A stretch of DNA of 64,000 bases from NCBI GenBank assembly GCA_021521415.1, contig JAIQDT010003840.1, positions 1-64,000 on the forward strand. Direction: 5' to 3'. Positions 1-11,689 of the stretch are shown here, piece after piece. The notes below the pieces were generated by a model. That model saw nothing but the letters and a program-made list of their open reading frames with translations. It had not been told where the DNA came from and made no database searches. Every line of letters begins with the position of its first letter. Within the stretch, counting starts at the first letter, position 1. This DNA is from Bidens hawaiensis. Lineage: Eukaryota; Streptophyta; Magnoliopsida; Asterales; Asteraceae. The position numbers and the translations under genes were made by a program.

Positions 1-263
1 CACTTAGGTTTTAATAAAAAATATAACGGATGTTCATGTTGTAATCTAAATTAGTTTTACCGTGAAAGGAAGACATACAATTGTATAAACTTTTGCAATT
101 TGCAAAGTTTGCATAACTCATTTAATAAATAAATTATCGAACCGGTTCTAGCCAGAATCGTTTAGCAAGAACCGGTTTTAGCGGTTCTGGAACCGAACCG
201 GTTTACTATAATAGGTTCCGGTTCCGGTTCGGTTCTTGCGGTTCTGAACGTTGCACAACCCTA
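1..263. repeat. hAT-like MITE, 3' part
   Basis: The first 263 bases are rich in ACCGGTT/GGTTCC motifs and end in GTTGCACAACCCTA, which reads as a terminal inverted repeat (TAGGGTTGTGCAAC on the other strand) of the style seen in plant hAT-derived MITEs. The left end lies outside the window, so neither the second inverted repeat nor the target duplication can be checked. No coding capacity is visible. The retroelement at 291 begins about 27 bp downstream. Confidence 0.4.
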
Positions 264-290
264 ACGTTAGTTATAATGAGGGACGTGGAG

Positions 291-1260
291 TGAAGAGGTA
301 GGTCCCAGCAGAGCCCAGTTGGACCCGCAAGACTCACCTTCAAAGATACGTCTGCGCAGAAACCAACTGGATACGCAGGACCCACCATGCTCAGAGACGT
401 GACGTCCTTACGCGCAGTACGCAAGCTGTTCCCGCAGGAAATGCCTCCCAATGGTGAAGTACTCTGCCTGTTCCCGCAGCTGCGGATACAAGCCATCAGG
501 GAAGGCCACCCGCGCAGCAAGGCTACACGCACAAGGCACTTAGCTCTCAATCACAGTTGTCACCTGAAGGAATGAGCAAAGCCGGGAACAATCCCGCACA
601 AAGGCGGGAGGGGAAATACTCCCGCCCAACTAAGCCAGTCCGTACGATACGGGAAGATCTTCTGTACTGTACCTGACGAGGTATGGGCAAGAGATCTGAC
701 CAAAGATACGACAGCTTATTGACAGCAGTATGGCGAGCAGCATGCTCTTGTACTGTATGTCACTATTAGCCGCTGCCTACTTACCAACTCCTGCCATACC
801 ACGTGCATAGCCGACAGTTGGTGGAAAAGGAATAGTACACAGCAGGCCTGGTCACTGTCAGCCGCTGTCTACCCACCAACTACCAGCATGGCACGCGCGT
901 AGGCCACAGTTGGTAGAACAGGAATACTATTCAGCCGGCTACACCTTCTTGGAAACCTACCTTCGGCTATAAATACCCCAAATGGTATGATCATCTCATC
1001 TTATCATATTATCATATATACCTGATATCTGCTCTAGCAATCTCTTAATATACATTTATATTTAAAGAGCAATCTAGTCTGATTCTCACGCCGGAGGGTG
1101 GTCACAAGGAGGAACCCCCCCTTCTCAGTGACAAGCTCACGGTCTGTTTTGCAGGTTATCAGAAGAACCATCTTTGCTGGGTCTAACCCCTCGTGGGAAA
1201 CATCTATCTAACCCCCAGGTTACCCGTAATTTGCCCGGGGTCCGGTTAGTGTTTTCTTCA
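291..1260 (+). repeat. 5' LTR of copy A
   Basis: Direct repeat of 8049-9018, with about 8-9 differences seen by eye over 970 bp. It starts TG and ends CA. The U3 part has an imperfect ~92-bp duplication (from about 768 and about 860) with paired ACCAACT/AGTTGGT half-sites, a CACGTG core near 800 and TATAAATA at about 968-975. A bZIP-like GACGTGACGTC site lies at 396-406. Confidence 0.95.
968..975 (+). promoter_or_regulatory. LTR TATA box (copy A, 5' LTR)
   Basis: TATAAATA lies in a GC-rich setting and is conserved in the right LTR (8727-8734) and in copy B (53779-53786, reversed). Its position two-thirds into the LTR fits the U3/R border of the retroelement promoter. Confidence 0.6.
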
Positions 1261-1280
1261 TTAGCGCCATCCGTGCATAA
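1261..1280 (+). other. Primer-binding site of copy A
   Basis: The sequence right after the LTR reads TTAGCGCCATCCGTGCATAA. The equivalent in copy B (61680-61697, reversed) is TTGGCGCCATCCGTGCAT, so copy A carries a G-to-A change in the TGGCGCC core. That core matches the CCA-end complement of a plant tRNA; which tRNA cannot be settled by eye. Confidence 0.7.
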
Positions 1281-1326
1281 AAGCTAGAACTTCATTTCTT
1301 TTCAGTTTCTTCAAACTTCTGGAAAG

Positions 1327-2788
1327 ATGGTTAAAGAAATTCCGGTAACCACAACCCCACCTACTGGGAGGAACACCGGCGACTACAGTCTTTACAAACA
1401 CTACCCCGGTTACCCAAGCCGGGGCAAGTGAAGTAAATTTTACGAACACTACCCCAGTTACCCAAGCTGGGGCAAGTGCAGTAAATAATCGCTCACTGGG
1501 ATTCACCGATACCCAGTTAGAGAAACGAACAAGGCTCCCCCGCCAAACACTCGATGAAGTTAAGGCATGGGCGGAGGCACGTCAGAAGGAATTCCAAGCT
1601 GAGTTGGACGAACGCTTGCGTTCCGTCCAACAGGCTGACGAATTCGAATAATACTTGGACGATGATTCGGAGGAATCCGATAGAGACGCAAACCCTCGTC
1701 ATAAGGCGAAAGGGAAGCGTAAACAAACGGACTCCCAACCGAGAAGGCGTTTTGGGGAAGCCTTCAAACCAAAAAACCCAGGTGGAAGCCCACGTGACTT
1801 CTCCAAAACATTCAGACCAACTGTTGCAAATGCGGGAACGTCCAAATTTGCAAGGGACATTGCGGAAGCAATTGCCCCAAAAAGTGCCAAACAAATGTCC
1901 AACATAGGCACATATGATGGTATATCTGACCCAGACGATCATTTGAACAGATTCATAGCGGGGGCAACCGTCAGTAATTGGACGGAACCTACGTGATGTT
2001 ACATGTTCCAAATGACGCTTGTTGGGCCAGCTAGAGCGTGGTTCGATCGTTTACCGGTCAACCACATCTACGACTGGGCAGACTTCAAACAGAAGTTTAG
2101 CCAACACTTCAGCCAACAACGAAAGTATACCGAAGAACAATGGACAATACTCAAATGCATTCGAGAGGAGGATGAATCTTTGCCAGACTTCATCACTCGC
2201 TTCAACTCAAAGAAGCTAAGTCTGGGTAACATTAGCGAAGATCTTGTTCGCGCTGCTTTTATTCAGGGCGCGAACGACCCAGAGCTCATCTGCACCTTAA
2301 CGGGTAAAAGATGGCATGCCATCCACATGGGATGCCATCATGACAGCAGCTAAACGCTTTGCGGAAACTGAGAGCAACTGGGTAGAGATCTCCCACAGAG
2401 CACAAACCTCTACACCCAGAAAACAAGAGAAGACAACGTCCTTACCGCCCGACTAAACAAAAAGCGGAAGCTAGGCATTTGGCAGTCAAGGGTAAACTTT
2501 GACACCTCATCCGGCTTGCAACATCGGTTAGGCGGAAGGGATAACGCACAGTCAAACCAGAACTCCAGATGGACGCCACTCACCAAAAGCGTCACCGAGA
2601 TATTCACCACTGAGGAGCTCCCATGGCCAAAGGCTCCAATAATCCGACATCGTCACAATGCTGATCGGAGCAAATACTGTGACTTTCACAGGACAAAAGG
2701 CCACAACACTGAAGAATGCATAGACGTAAAGGACATGGTCGAAGCATTTGTCAGAGATGGGACGCTCGCGCACCTCGTTGCGCAATGA
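1327..2788 (+). pseudogene. gag of copy A, broken
   Basis: This is a capsid-type Gag coding region, recognisable by alignment to the intact copy B reading frame (60171-61631). It is disrupted by a frameshift near 1375, a TAA at 1649-1651, a TGA at 1994-1996 (Trp in copy B), a one-base insertion near 2310 and a one-base deletion near 2370. The central retrotransposon gag domain and the C-terminal zinc-knuckle-like segment (CDFHRTKGHNTEEC) are still visible in pieces. No functional Gag can be read from this copy. Confidence 0.9.
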
Positions 2789-3066
2789 ACGCTGAGCAGG
2801 CTGATGCGTGTAGAACCCTAGCTGGGGAAAACACGAATAAAATTGCAGCGTCAATGTGGAGACTACATGCTGCGTAAAGAACGAGATCCCGAACCAGGTG
2901 CATATCGGCTCGATGGCACTCCCATCCCAACAACATGGAAGGGAGCTCAATTACAAAGTTTGCATGTAGATCAATTCCAAATTTGTAAAGAAAAGGCCCA
3001 GCCACTTCTAATGGAAATGATTCTCCTTAGAACATCGACGCTGATAATTTTACATTTACACTTTTA

Positions 3067-3560
3067 ACTTTCAACACTGATGCCGGTCTTCACCGCATAC
3101 ATAGGTGTGAAAGAAGTCGTTGTGGGGAAGGCGGCAAAACCCGCATAAACCCAAAAAACGGCAAACCTTCAAGCAGGTCAGTTAAAGTTCAAGTTCGGTC
3201 ATCCCACTAAATGAAAGTGCCGGTTTATCCGCATGAATCATGATAGAGGAAACTGAACACTAACCTATTAACAACAAAGCGTCGAACGGTTAATTTATTC
3301 AACACTGATGCCGGTTTTCACCGCATAATTACGGGAAAAGTCGTTGCGTGGGGAAGGCGGCAAAACCCGCATAAACCCAAAAAACGGCAAACCTTCACGC
3401 AGGTCAGTTAAAGGTAAAGTTCAGTCATCCCACTAAATGAAAGTGCCGGTCTATCCGCATGAATCATGATAAGAGGAAACTGAACACTAACCTATTAACA
3501 ACCGCGCGTCGAACGGATAAACTTATCCTAAACACTTAGAAATTTCTAAAAAGATGAGGA
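3067..3560. repeat. ~229-bp tandem units between gag and the antisense gene (copy A)
   Basis: Units starting TTCAACACTGATGCCGGT recur at about 3070 and 3299, followed by a diverged partial unit near 3530. Each contains a GGCAAAACCCGCATAAACCC stretch and a CTTCA-GCAGGTCAGTTAAAG stretch. There is no coding capacity. The same unit is present in more copies in copy B (about 58870-59890). Confidence 0.85.
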
Positions 3561-3900
3561 AAACCTCCACGCAGGTCAGATGTAGGTAAATTTAGCATCC
3601 TAAGTGCAAGTGACGGTCCTACCCGCACAATCACGAAAGAGGAAGCAAAACTTCAACCTATTATCTACCACGTTCAAAGGTTAACTTATTCTAAGCACTT
3701 GGAAAATTGCTAATTTAAACTAAAGTATGCAAGTCATATAACGTTTATAAAGCAAGAAATCCAGTGAAAATAGCGGTCTTACCCGCACAAAGATTTATAT
3801 TTCATAATATTCATTACAATGGCCGGGTAACTACCCGCCTACAAGAATATAAATCTATACAAGCTAAACCTATCCTAGCAGTGGGAAGGGATCTTCAGGA

Positions 3901-6900
3901 TCAAGCTTCAGGGCCACTTCCACTTGGACCAGCACCATCGGTAGAGGTTGGCGGTTCAAGGAAAGCTTTAAGGATAGCTAACCCATCATCAGCAGCAGCA
4001 ACTACATTCACCTTCTCCACCACTGGATGCGGGAAGGCGGCATACTGATTCACTGCTTGGTCGTATACAGCTTCAGTATCTACATTAAATAAAGGGAAGT
4101 TGGAAGGCGGCATGCCTTTCTCAACGAACCCTAGACCAAGCAGGAAGCCGGCCTTTTCCCCATCCTCATGAGAAGCGTTGAGGGCTGCGCTCATAGCATC
4201 GTCATAAGACGTCTCCGTGAAGACCCGATGCACAACCTACAAAAAGAGAAAAATACAAGTATCAAAACCTTTTCTATTTACAAAGAAAAGCGTGAAGACA
4301 TGAAGCTAAACATACCTGAGACAACGTTTCTCGAAGAAGCCATTCCCTTGGCAACCAGAGCTTCTTGGAGGGCGGCTTGAGCTTGCTTACAGGCGCGTTC
4401 GGCTTCACTTTTATTGAGGTTGGCAAGCAACACTTCCTTTGCAGCAGCCTCTTCGACGCCCTTTAGCTTCCGCTCAGTGTGGTCAAGCACGCCCCTCTGG
4501 TCCAGGATCTCTTGGAGCTTTTTGGCGTCTTCCATCGCCAAGGCATCATGAGCCTGCAGGAGAGCCTCTAATTTGGCTTTAAGCTCCTCATTCTCCACGC
4601 GTAGAGGCTCAGCAACAGCTTCAGCCTTGGTGGCCCTTTCAGTTGCGTTCCTAGCAGTTTCCTTAGCCAGCCGAAGCTGTTCATTAACAGCTTGGGCAGC
4701 CTTGGAACGGGCCTCGAGACGGGCCTGAACATCAACTTCAAGGGCCTTAAACGCCTTCTCCTTCTCCGCGGGCCCGCAGCAGAGAGCCTCCTATTCTCCT
4801 CCCGGACAGCCCGCGCCTGAGCTACTTCTTGAATGCGAGCTGCTTTTAACTTGTCGTTTTCACGACAAAGCAGCTCGACGCGCGGCTGCATCCGGGCCAG
4901 GAGAACCCGAAGCTCATTGGTTAGCCTACCCTCTTGGTAGCTAGCCATGGCTTCCCCCAACGCACCACTGGGAGCTGCGTGACGAGCCCAATCCACGCAC
5001 TCCACAGGTGTGCGAAGGGTTGTTCCTCGGCGGATGTTCCATCGCGGAACATACACTTCATTGGAATCCGACACTGCAAAAAACAAAAAAGCAGTTAGGA
5101 AAAGATGATATATAAAAAAAAAAAATAGGCCAAAAGAACCCTACGCACCTGTAGGGTCAAATAGCAGGCCGATAGCCGCCAAACCCATCACCTGAACCCA
5201 AGGGAAATCCGTCCAAGAGGTCAGGTAGACGGGAAGGAGGCAGAGGTTGGCGAGAAGCCCCATGCATACCTGAAGTATCGGCCGTCGTTGCCGATGACGG
5301 AGGAGGCATGGTGAAGGCCGCCGCGGCCGCCGCTGCGGAATCCGCAGCAGAAGTAACCGCCGGCTCAGTGAAAGATGCGGTAAATATCGCACTGACGGCC
5401 GGCGGTGATGTCATCACAGCCGGAACAGTTGGCTCAATGGATTGAGCAACTGAACCAGCGGAAGTAGGCGCAGCCGCCTGGGTCGTCGCCTCAGGTAGGC
5501 TGACCAAGCCTACCGTCATGGGCGGGGGGGTACTCTTCCCTGCTCCACCCTGGAATGCGTCAACATCCACGCCTGCACAAACAAGATAAGTATTAAAGAT
5601 GGAAAACTATGAAGTTAAAAATAAAGTTTGTACTTACGGGTTTTCTTGAGCCTGAAAGTGCGGACAGGCGGGGATGAACCCGATGGAGCCGGCCTCTTTG
5701 CGCCGCTCACCGTCGTCATCCGGGGCTCTCCGGAGGTGACAGTCGTCACAGCCTCCGGAGCAGTGGTCTTCTCACCACCGGGGTTCCCCGCCACCTCCTC
5801 GCTCTCGGCCTCTGAGTCAGACCGAGGCACCGGATCGGCAGTGGAGGCCACCTTCTCCTTCCCCTTCCCGCCGGCGGCCTTCTTCTTCCTCACCAACGGA
5901 GGACCATCTGCGGATTCCTCATCAGAACATAAGATTAGAGGAATTCCGGCAGAGGTTTCAACATTGAGGGGTCGAGGGTTGAATAACGCCTTACCTGGCC
6001 GCCTGGCGCTCAGGATCTCGTGGCCTAGCGGATAGACCTCCATGAACCGATCCGCCGTCTGTTCAAGGATGGGCAACTCGTTCTCGTCTAGAGCGCGAGT
6101 ACCCATCCGAGCGGGACTGTCAGCCTCCCGCGGATTCAGGAGCGACTGCAAGTCGTTCCCCTCTGAAATAAACAGGAAAGAAGTTAGAAGAGATTCTAAA
6201 TCAACAAAAAGAAACAGAGCATACCGTAAGGAACAGAGTTCAAACCGTATTCAAGGAGGATGGGAACCTGTGACGCCTCCTTCCACACCCGGCTCATACC
6301 AAGCATCACCATCCCAGACTCCGTAAAGCGGTACACCGGAGTCTGGATCCGGGAGATCTTGGCGAACCATTCCGCCTCCTGGTAGTTTGGGGCGTGAAGG
6401 GCGGGGAGCGCTATCCCATTCTTGAACGTCATCGCTATCAGGATGACGCGTGCGGAGATGTAGAAAAACTCCCTCTTCCACGACCGAAGACTGCGCTCGG
6501 TTGCGCAGATCTTCAGCCCCTTGATCCGGTTGACCAAGGTGTACCATCCCTGGATGCACCTCCAAGAATAGAAGGTCATCAACCGGTCAACGTGGGGCTC
6601 CACACCCTGAATGAGGCACACCTACTCGAAGTGGCGAATCTTGGCGATCGCCATCGGGTGTACCTCTGTCAGGTGCACACCGTGCCTCTCCAAGACACGG
6701 TACACAAACTTTGTCAAGGGGAACCTAAGATTCCCATAGACAAAGAATGCAGCATATACCCCGATCTTGCCCTTCGGGGCATCATACACCGTCTGGTGTG
6801 GCTCCGGAAACTCAGGCTCGAACGGCTCGAGCATGAACTTCCGGACCACGTACCGGTAAAGATCGGCAGGAAGAGCACACTGGCACTCGCCAGCAGTGCT

Positions 6901-6987
6901 TTTGTCGTCCTTGTCGGAAGTGGACGACGGGTTCTCGGCATACACCACAGCCTCCTCGGCTGTAGAATCAAGATCGTGAGAAGACAT
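3901..6987 (-). pseudogene. Antisense spliced ORF of copy A, broken
   Basis: This is the counterpart of the intact five-exon gene in copy B (55615-58667), running against the retroelement. The start ATG at 6987 and the GPEA stop at 3901-3903 are kept, as is the intron layout. Exon 1 has a nonsense change (TAG at 6622-6624 where copy B has TGG). Exon 4 has a frameshift near 4770-4776 that throws the coiled-coil part into an Arg-rich frame. It is therefore a pseudogene, although its TATA box (7112-7119, reversed) is still present. Confidence 0.88.
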
Positions 6988-7111
6988 CGTGCAGGTATGA
7001 AAGAAAACGATTTCAAGAGAATGCTCGACTGAAAATGTGAGTATTCGCCGGAAATCGTCTTGAAGATGAAGAGAAAAGTGAAGGTGTGAATTACAAAGAA
7101 CCCTCTCCCCC

Positions 7112-7119
7112 TTTATATA
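7112..7119 (-). promoter_or_regulatory. TATA box of the antisense gene, copy A
   Basis: TATATAAA (reverse strand) is followed by a GGGGGAGAGGG stretch and lies 120-130 bp upstream of the antisense ATG. The same block is present in copy B at 55482-55489. It is separate from the LTR promoter. Confidence 0.55.
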
Positions 7120-7459
7120 CTAATCGCAATTAATGCGATGAATTTAATGCGGAAGAGAGAGAAATCGAAGGTGCAATGAAACTATGACACGTGGCAAAAA
7201 GCAAGCTGGCAACAGCTGTTGAAAGGACGCGTACCATTAATTTCGCGGCCACGCGCCCGAAAAATCGCGCCCACGCGCCTGAAAAAGCGTCTAGAATGAC
7301 CATGTACTGTCACGTCACCATAACTTCCTGCACGTCCTGACACAGTCAGAAGAAACCGTCGCACGACGTTTCAGAGGTTTGGACTGTTCTTATCCTTTCA
7401 CCAACCCTTTGAATTTCAAAATTCAAAAAAAAAAAAAAAAAGATTCAAAAGTAAGCGGG

Positions 7460-7690
7460 AAAATACCCCTTACCTTGGCAACCAAGTAACCATAAGACGG
7501 GTGCGGGTACAGTGTAAAGGCAAAACCCTTCACGTACTTAGCACCTGCAGGGAATTGAAGCCAAAAATACCTTGGAAGTAAAGTAACCGTAAGACGAGCG
7601 CGGTTATAGTGTTAAGGCAAAACCCTTCACATACATAGCGCTCCGCAGGGAATTGAAACCAAGAAGGATCTTCTGGGCAATTCTTGCGGA
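7460..7690. repeat. ~95-bp tandem repeat upstream of the antisense gene (copy A)
   Basis: About two units share AGGCAAAACCCTTCAC and CAGGGAATTGAA blocks. Copy B has about four units (54840-55140). No coding potential. Confidence 0.75.
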
Positions 7691-8034
7691 AACGGAAATA
7701 ACATCCCCGCATAGCGGGAACGTCGAGAACTACATTGTTTGAAGTTCCAGGATGGAATTGGTGGTTTTAACATAATTGATCACTATGTTCAAAACTACCA
7801 AAACCTCATGGAGAATCCACACAAGTAGGACTCAACGCTCCTGACTTGTGAGGAGGTTACAGACCTACCCGCATCATACCCAAAGATCAAGCAGGAAAGT
7901 CGGGAATTTCTGCAAGTGACAAGGACTTCCGCGGGAAGAATCCCCATGGAAAACTTTAAAAAACCCTTTTCAAAACCCTTTGCTTAAGTCCAAAAGTTCA
8001 CCTCACTTTATTAAACATTCATGAGAAGAACATT

Positions 8035-8048
8035 GGACTGGGGGGACT
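8035..8048 (+). other. Polypurine tract of copy A
   Basis: GGACTGGGGGGACT abuts the 3' LTR at 8049, as expected of the plus-strand primer of reverse transcription. The mirror sequence borders the LTR of copy B at 54466-54479. Confidence 0.75.
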
Positions 8049-9018
8049 TGAAGAGGTAGGTCCCAGCAGAGCCCAGTTGGACCCGCAAGACTCACCTTCA
8101 AAAGAGACGTCTGCGCAGAAACCAACTGTATACGCAGGACCCACCATGCTCAGAGACGTGACGTCCTTACGCGCAGTACGCAAGCTGTTCCCGCAGGAAA
8201 TGCCTCCCAATGGTGAAGTACTCTGCCTGTTCCCGCAGCTGCGGATACAAGCCATCAGGGAAGGCCACCCGCGCAGCAAGGCTACACGCACAAGGCACTT
8301 AGCTCTCAATCACAGTTGTCACCTGAAGGAATGAGCAAAGCCGGGAACAATCCCGCACAAAGGCGGGAGGGGGAATACTCCCGCCCAACTAAGCCAGTCC
8401 GTACGATACGGGAAGATCTTCTGTACTGTACCTGACGAGGTATGGGCAAGAGATCTGACCAAAGATACGACAGCTTATTGACAGCAGTATGGCGAGCAGC
8501 ATGCTCTTGTACTGTATGTCACTATTAGCCGCTGCCTACTTACCAACTCCTGCCATACCACGTGCATAGCCGGCAGTTGGTGGAAAAGGAATAGTACACA
8601 GCAGGCCTGGTCACTGTCAGCCGCTGCCTACCCACCAACTACCAGCATGGCACGCGCGTAGGCCACAGTTGGTAGAACAGGAATACTATTCAGCCGGCTA
8701 CACCTTCTTGGAAACCTACCTTCGGCTATAAATACCCCAAATGGTATGATCATCTCATCTTATCATATTATCATATATACCTGATATCTGCTCTAGCAAT
8801 CTCTTAATATACATTTATATTTAAAGAGCAATCTAGTCTGATTCTCACGCCGGAGGGTGGTCACAAGGAGGAACCCCCCCTTCTCAGTGACAAGCTCACG
8901 GTCTGTTTTGCAGGTTATCAGAAGAACCATCTTTGCTGGGTCTAACCCCTCGTGGGAAACATCTATCTAACCCCCAGGTTACCCGTAATCTGCCCGGGGT
9001 CCGGTTAGTGTTTCTTCA
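8049..9018 (+). repeat. 3' LTR of copy A
   Basis: Direct repeat of 291-1260. It is preceded by the polypurine tract and followed by the TGGAG target duplication. It carries the same TATAAATA (8727-8734). Confidence 0.95.
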
Positions 9019-9023
9019 TGGAG

Positions 9024-9392
9024 TAAATGCACGTGAATAGGATTGATTGAATGAGGTAAATGGTTTTGAGGTATTTATGACTAGTGGTATGTGTCACTCT
9101 CACTTGGTAAGTTGGTAGCAAAGTATGAATTGAGGAATATTGTGCTGTAACAAATAAGGACTTACACTTTCGCTCTTCCTTCACATGATGTGAATGCCTC
9201 GGTTCATATTACATTCTTAACTCCATAGGCTGATATAGAGTGCTAGAAAGGTGGACCAATGACCATCCTTTAACCCAATTTTACAGTGTAATAGATAGCT
9301 CAATTTTCTTGTTTTAATTTAAATGTCCACTTTTCAAAATCTCAAGCCCTGTGCCCAAGCAAATTAAAATCTTATCTTAATTGGTTAGTTTT
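9024..9392. other. Gene-free spacer between two LTR elements
   Basis: No ORF, RNA gene or tandem repeat is seen. The last ~105 bp (about 9287-9392) resemble 13254-13365 on the far side of the neighbouring element at roughly two bases in three, in the same orientation. Confidence 0.6.
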
Positions 9393-9811
9393 TGTCGAAT
9401 CATGATATGAATCTTACCTGATCCATGACGATGTTTCCACAGATTTTCGAGATGAAAGAACCACGTCTTGATCTTCTTCCTCTGCGGCTGCGCCTGTGAC
9501 CTGCAATGTTGAGACCTGCAACGGTTTCGGGGGTGTGGAGGTGACTGCTAAGATATCCTTGAAGATTTCTTGTTTACAGACACAAAAAGGTGGTGGTGGC
9601 TCTTATTGAGCATGACCCTTGATAAGGAGGTGGAGACCTCCTTATATAGAGTCTCATGGCCACCATCATGGTACCCTAATGGGCCTAGCCCAGTTAGGGT
9701 TACCTCCACAAAACCCCCTCAGCCCAATAACATTGTATTAGTCCTTGTAAAATAAGCCAAACATAATAGATGTAGGGTCGTAGAACCGGGTCTTAGTACC
9801 ATACCCCTACA
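9393..9811 (-). repeat. 3' LTR of the non-coding element
   Basis: Starts TGTCGAATCATGA and ends CCCCTACA on the + strand; paired with 12817-13235, equal length, only a handful of differences by eye. Small ORFs inside are chance. Confidence 0.93.
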
Positions 9812-9959
9812 AGCCCCCCAAGTCCAGTGTTGCTCCTGGGCGCGCAAGCGTCTAGGTGGAGCGCTGGACTTTATAAGGTGTGAGGCGGTTTTTTCCCATT
9901 TCTTTGGCATTGTCTTTATTGTCTGAGTTTTGGGAGGTTTTCCCCATGATGGTGACAAG

Positions 9960-11520
9960 CTGTAAAAATAATGAAGCCTGCGCGTGAGGCGGCTTACGAG
10001 CTATAATAATAGAGCCTGCGTGAGAGGCGACTTGCGAGCTATGAGAATAATAATGCCTGCGCGCGAGAGGCGTCTTATGAGCTTTGAGAATAATAATTAA
10101 GCTGGCGCGCGGGGCGACTTACGAGCTGAGAATAATAAAGCCTGCGCGAGAGAGGCGTCTTACGAGCTGTAGCATAATAAAGCTGGCGCGCGGGGCGACT
10201 TACGAGCTGAGAATAATAAAGCCTGCGCGCGAGAGGCGTCTTACGAGCGGTAGCATAATAAAGCTGGCGCGCGGGGCGACTTACGAGCTGAGAATAATAA
10301 AAGCCTGCGCGCGAGGGGCGTCTTACGAGCTGTAGCATAATAAAGCCTGCGCGTGAGGCGTCTTACGAGCTAAGAATAATAAAAGCCTGCGCGCGAGAGG
10401 CGTCTTACGAGCTTTGAGAATAATAATGCCTGCGCGCGAGAGGCGACCTACGAGCTAAGAATAATAAAAGCCTGCGCGCGAGAGGCGTCTTATGAGCTTT
10501 GAGAATAATAATTGAGCTGGCGCGTAAGGCGACTTACGAGCTGTGAAAGTAATAAAGCTTGCGCGCGAGAGGCGTCTTATGAGCTTTGAGAATAATAATT
10601 GAGCTGGCGCGTGAGGCGACTTACGAGCTAAGAATAATAAATGCCTGCGCGCGAGAGGCGTCTTACGAGCTTTGAGAATAATAATGCCTGCGCGCGAGAG
10701 GCGACTTACGAGCTAAGAATAATAAAAGCCTGCGCGCGAGAGGCGTCTTATGAGCTTTGAGAATAATAATTGAGCTGGCGCGTGAGGCGACTTACGAGCT
10801 GTGAAAGTAATAAAGCTTGCGCGCGAGAGGCGTCTTATGAGCTTTGAGAATAATAATTGAGCTGGCGCGTGAGGCGACTTACGAGCTGTGAAAGTAATAA
10901 AGCTTGCGCGCGAGAGGCGTCTTATGAGCTTTGAGAATAATAACTGAGCTGGCGCGTGAGGCGACTTACGAGCTGTGAAAGTAATAAAGCTTGCGCGCGA
11001 GAGGCGTCTTATGAGCTTTGAGAATAATAATTGAGCTGGCGCGTGAGGCGGCTTACGAGCTATGAGTATAAAAGCTGGCGCGTGAGGCGTCTTACGAGCT
11101 ATAAGAATAATAATTGAGCTGGCGCGTGAGGCGGCTTACGAGCTGTGAGTATAAAAGCTTGCGCGTGAGGCGTCTTACGAGCTATAAGAATAATAATTGA
11201 GCTGGCGCGTGAGGCGGCTTACGAGCTGTGAGTATAAAAGCTTGCGCGTGAGGCGTCTTACGAGCTATAAGAATAATAATTGAGCTGGCGCGTGAGGCGG
11301 CTTACAAGCTATGAGTATAAAAGCTTGCGCGTGAGGCGTCTTACGAGCTATAAGAATAATAATTGAGCTGGCGCGTGAGGCGGCTTACGAGCTGTGAGTA
11401 TAAAAGCTTGCGCGTGAGGCGTCTTACGAGCTATAAGAATAATAATTGAGCTGGCGCGTGAGGCGTCTTATGAGCTGTGTGAATAATAAAAGCCTGCGCG
11501 TGAGGCGACTTACGAGCTAC
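9960..11520. repeat. Tandem array 1: GCGCGYGAGGCG...TTACGAGCT units
   Basis: Units of roughly 38-46 bp repeat about 35 times. They alternate CCTGCGCGCGAGAGGCGTCTTA and GCTGGCGCGTGAGGCGACTTA type cores, separated by GAGCT and AATAATAA spacers. Higher-order units of about 85-120 bp appear in the right half. Two opposite-strand ORFs of 83-87 codons run through it only because the period can be a multiple of three; they are not gene-like. Confidence 0.93.
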
Positions 11521-11689
11521 CTTGTGTCCCGCGCCACGTGTAGATGTTGCATGCGCGTGCGCGTGGACTTTGGTTTTGTGTTATGCGCCACGCGCAGATG
11601 TTGCCTGCGCGTGCGTGTAGACTGTGATATGTGTGAGCATGTGATGCGTAAGCATGTGCAATATGCGTGAGCATATGTGATGCGCGAGC

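Larger units (their letters stand above)
291..9018 (+). mobile_element. Complete LTR retrotransposon, copy A (gag + antisense gene, no pol)
   Basis: The element has two 970-bp LTRs (291-1260 and 8049-9018) that both begin TGAAGAGGTAGG and end TTCTTCA. A perfect 5-bp target duplication TGGAG flanks it (286-290 and 9019-9023). A TGGCGCC-type primer-binding site follows the left LTR and a purine tract precedes the right LTR, giving + orientation. Inside are a damaged gag (1327-2788, +), a ~229-bp repeat array, and a damaged spliced gene on the - strand (3901-6987). No protease, reverse transcriptase, RNase H or integrase is visible in any frame, so the element is non-autonomous. The gag type suggests Ty3/gypsy, Tat lineage; antisense extra ORFs are known in that lineage. 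Copy B lies inverted at 53490-61864. Confidence 0.93.

Noticed and set aside
10075..10338. Opposite-strand ORFs of 83-87 codons with internal repeats
   Set aside because: They arise from the GC-rich tandem array; reading frames persist on both strands because of the repeat period, with no start context or domain.
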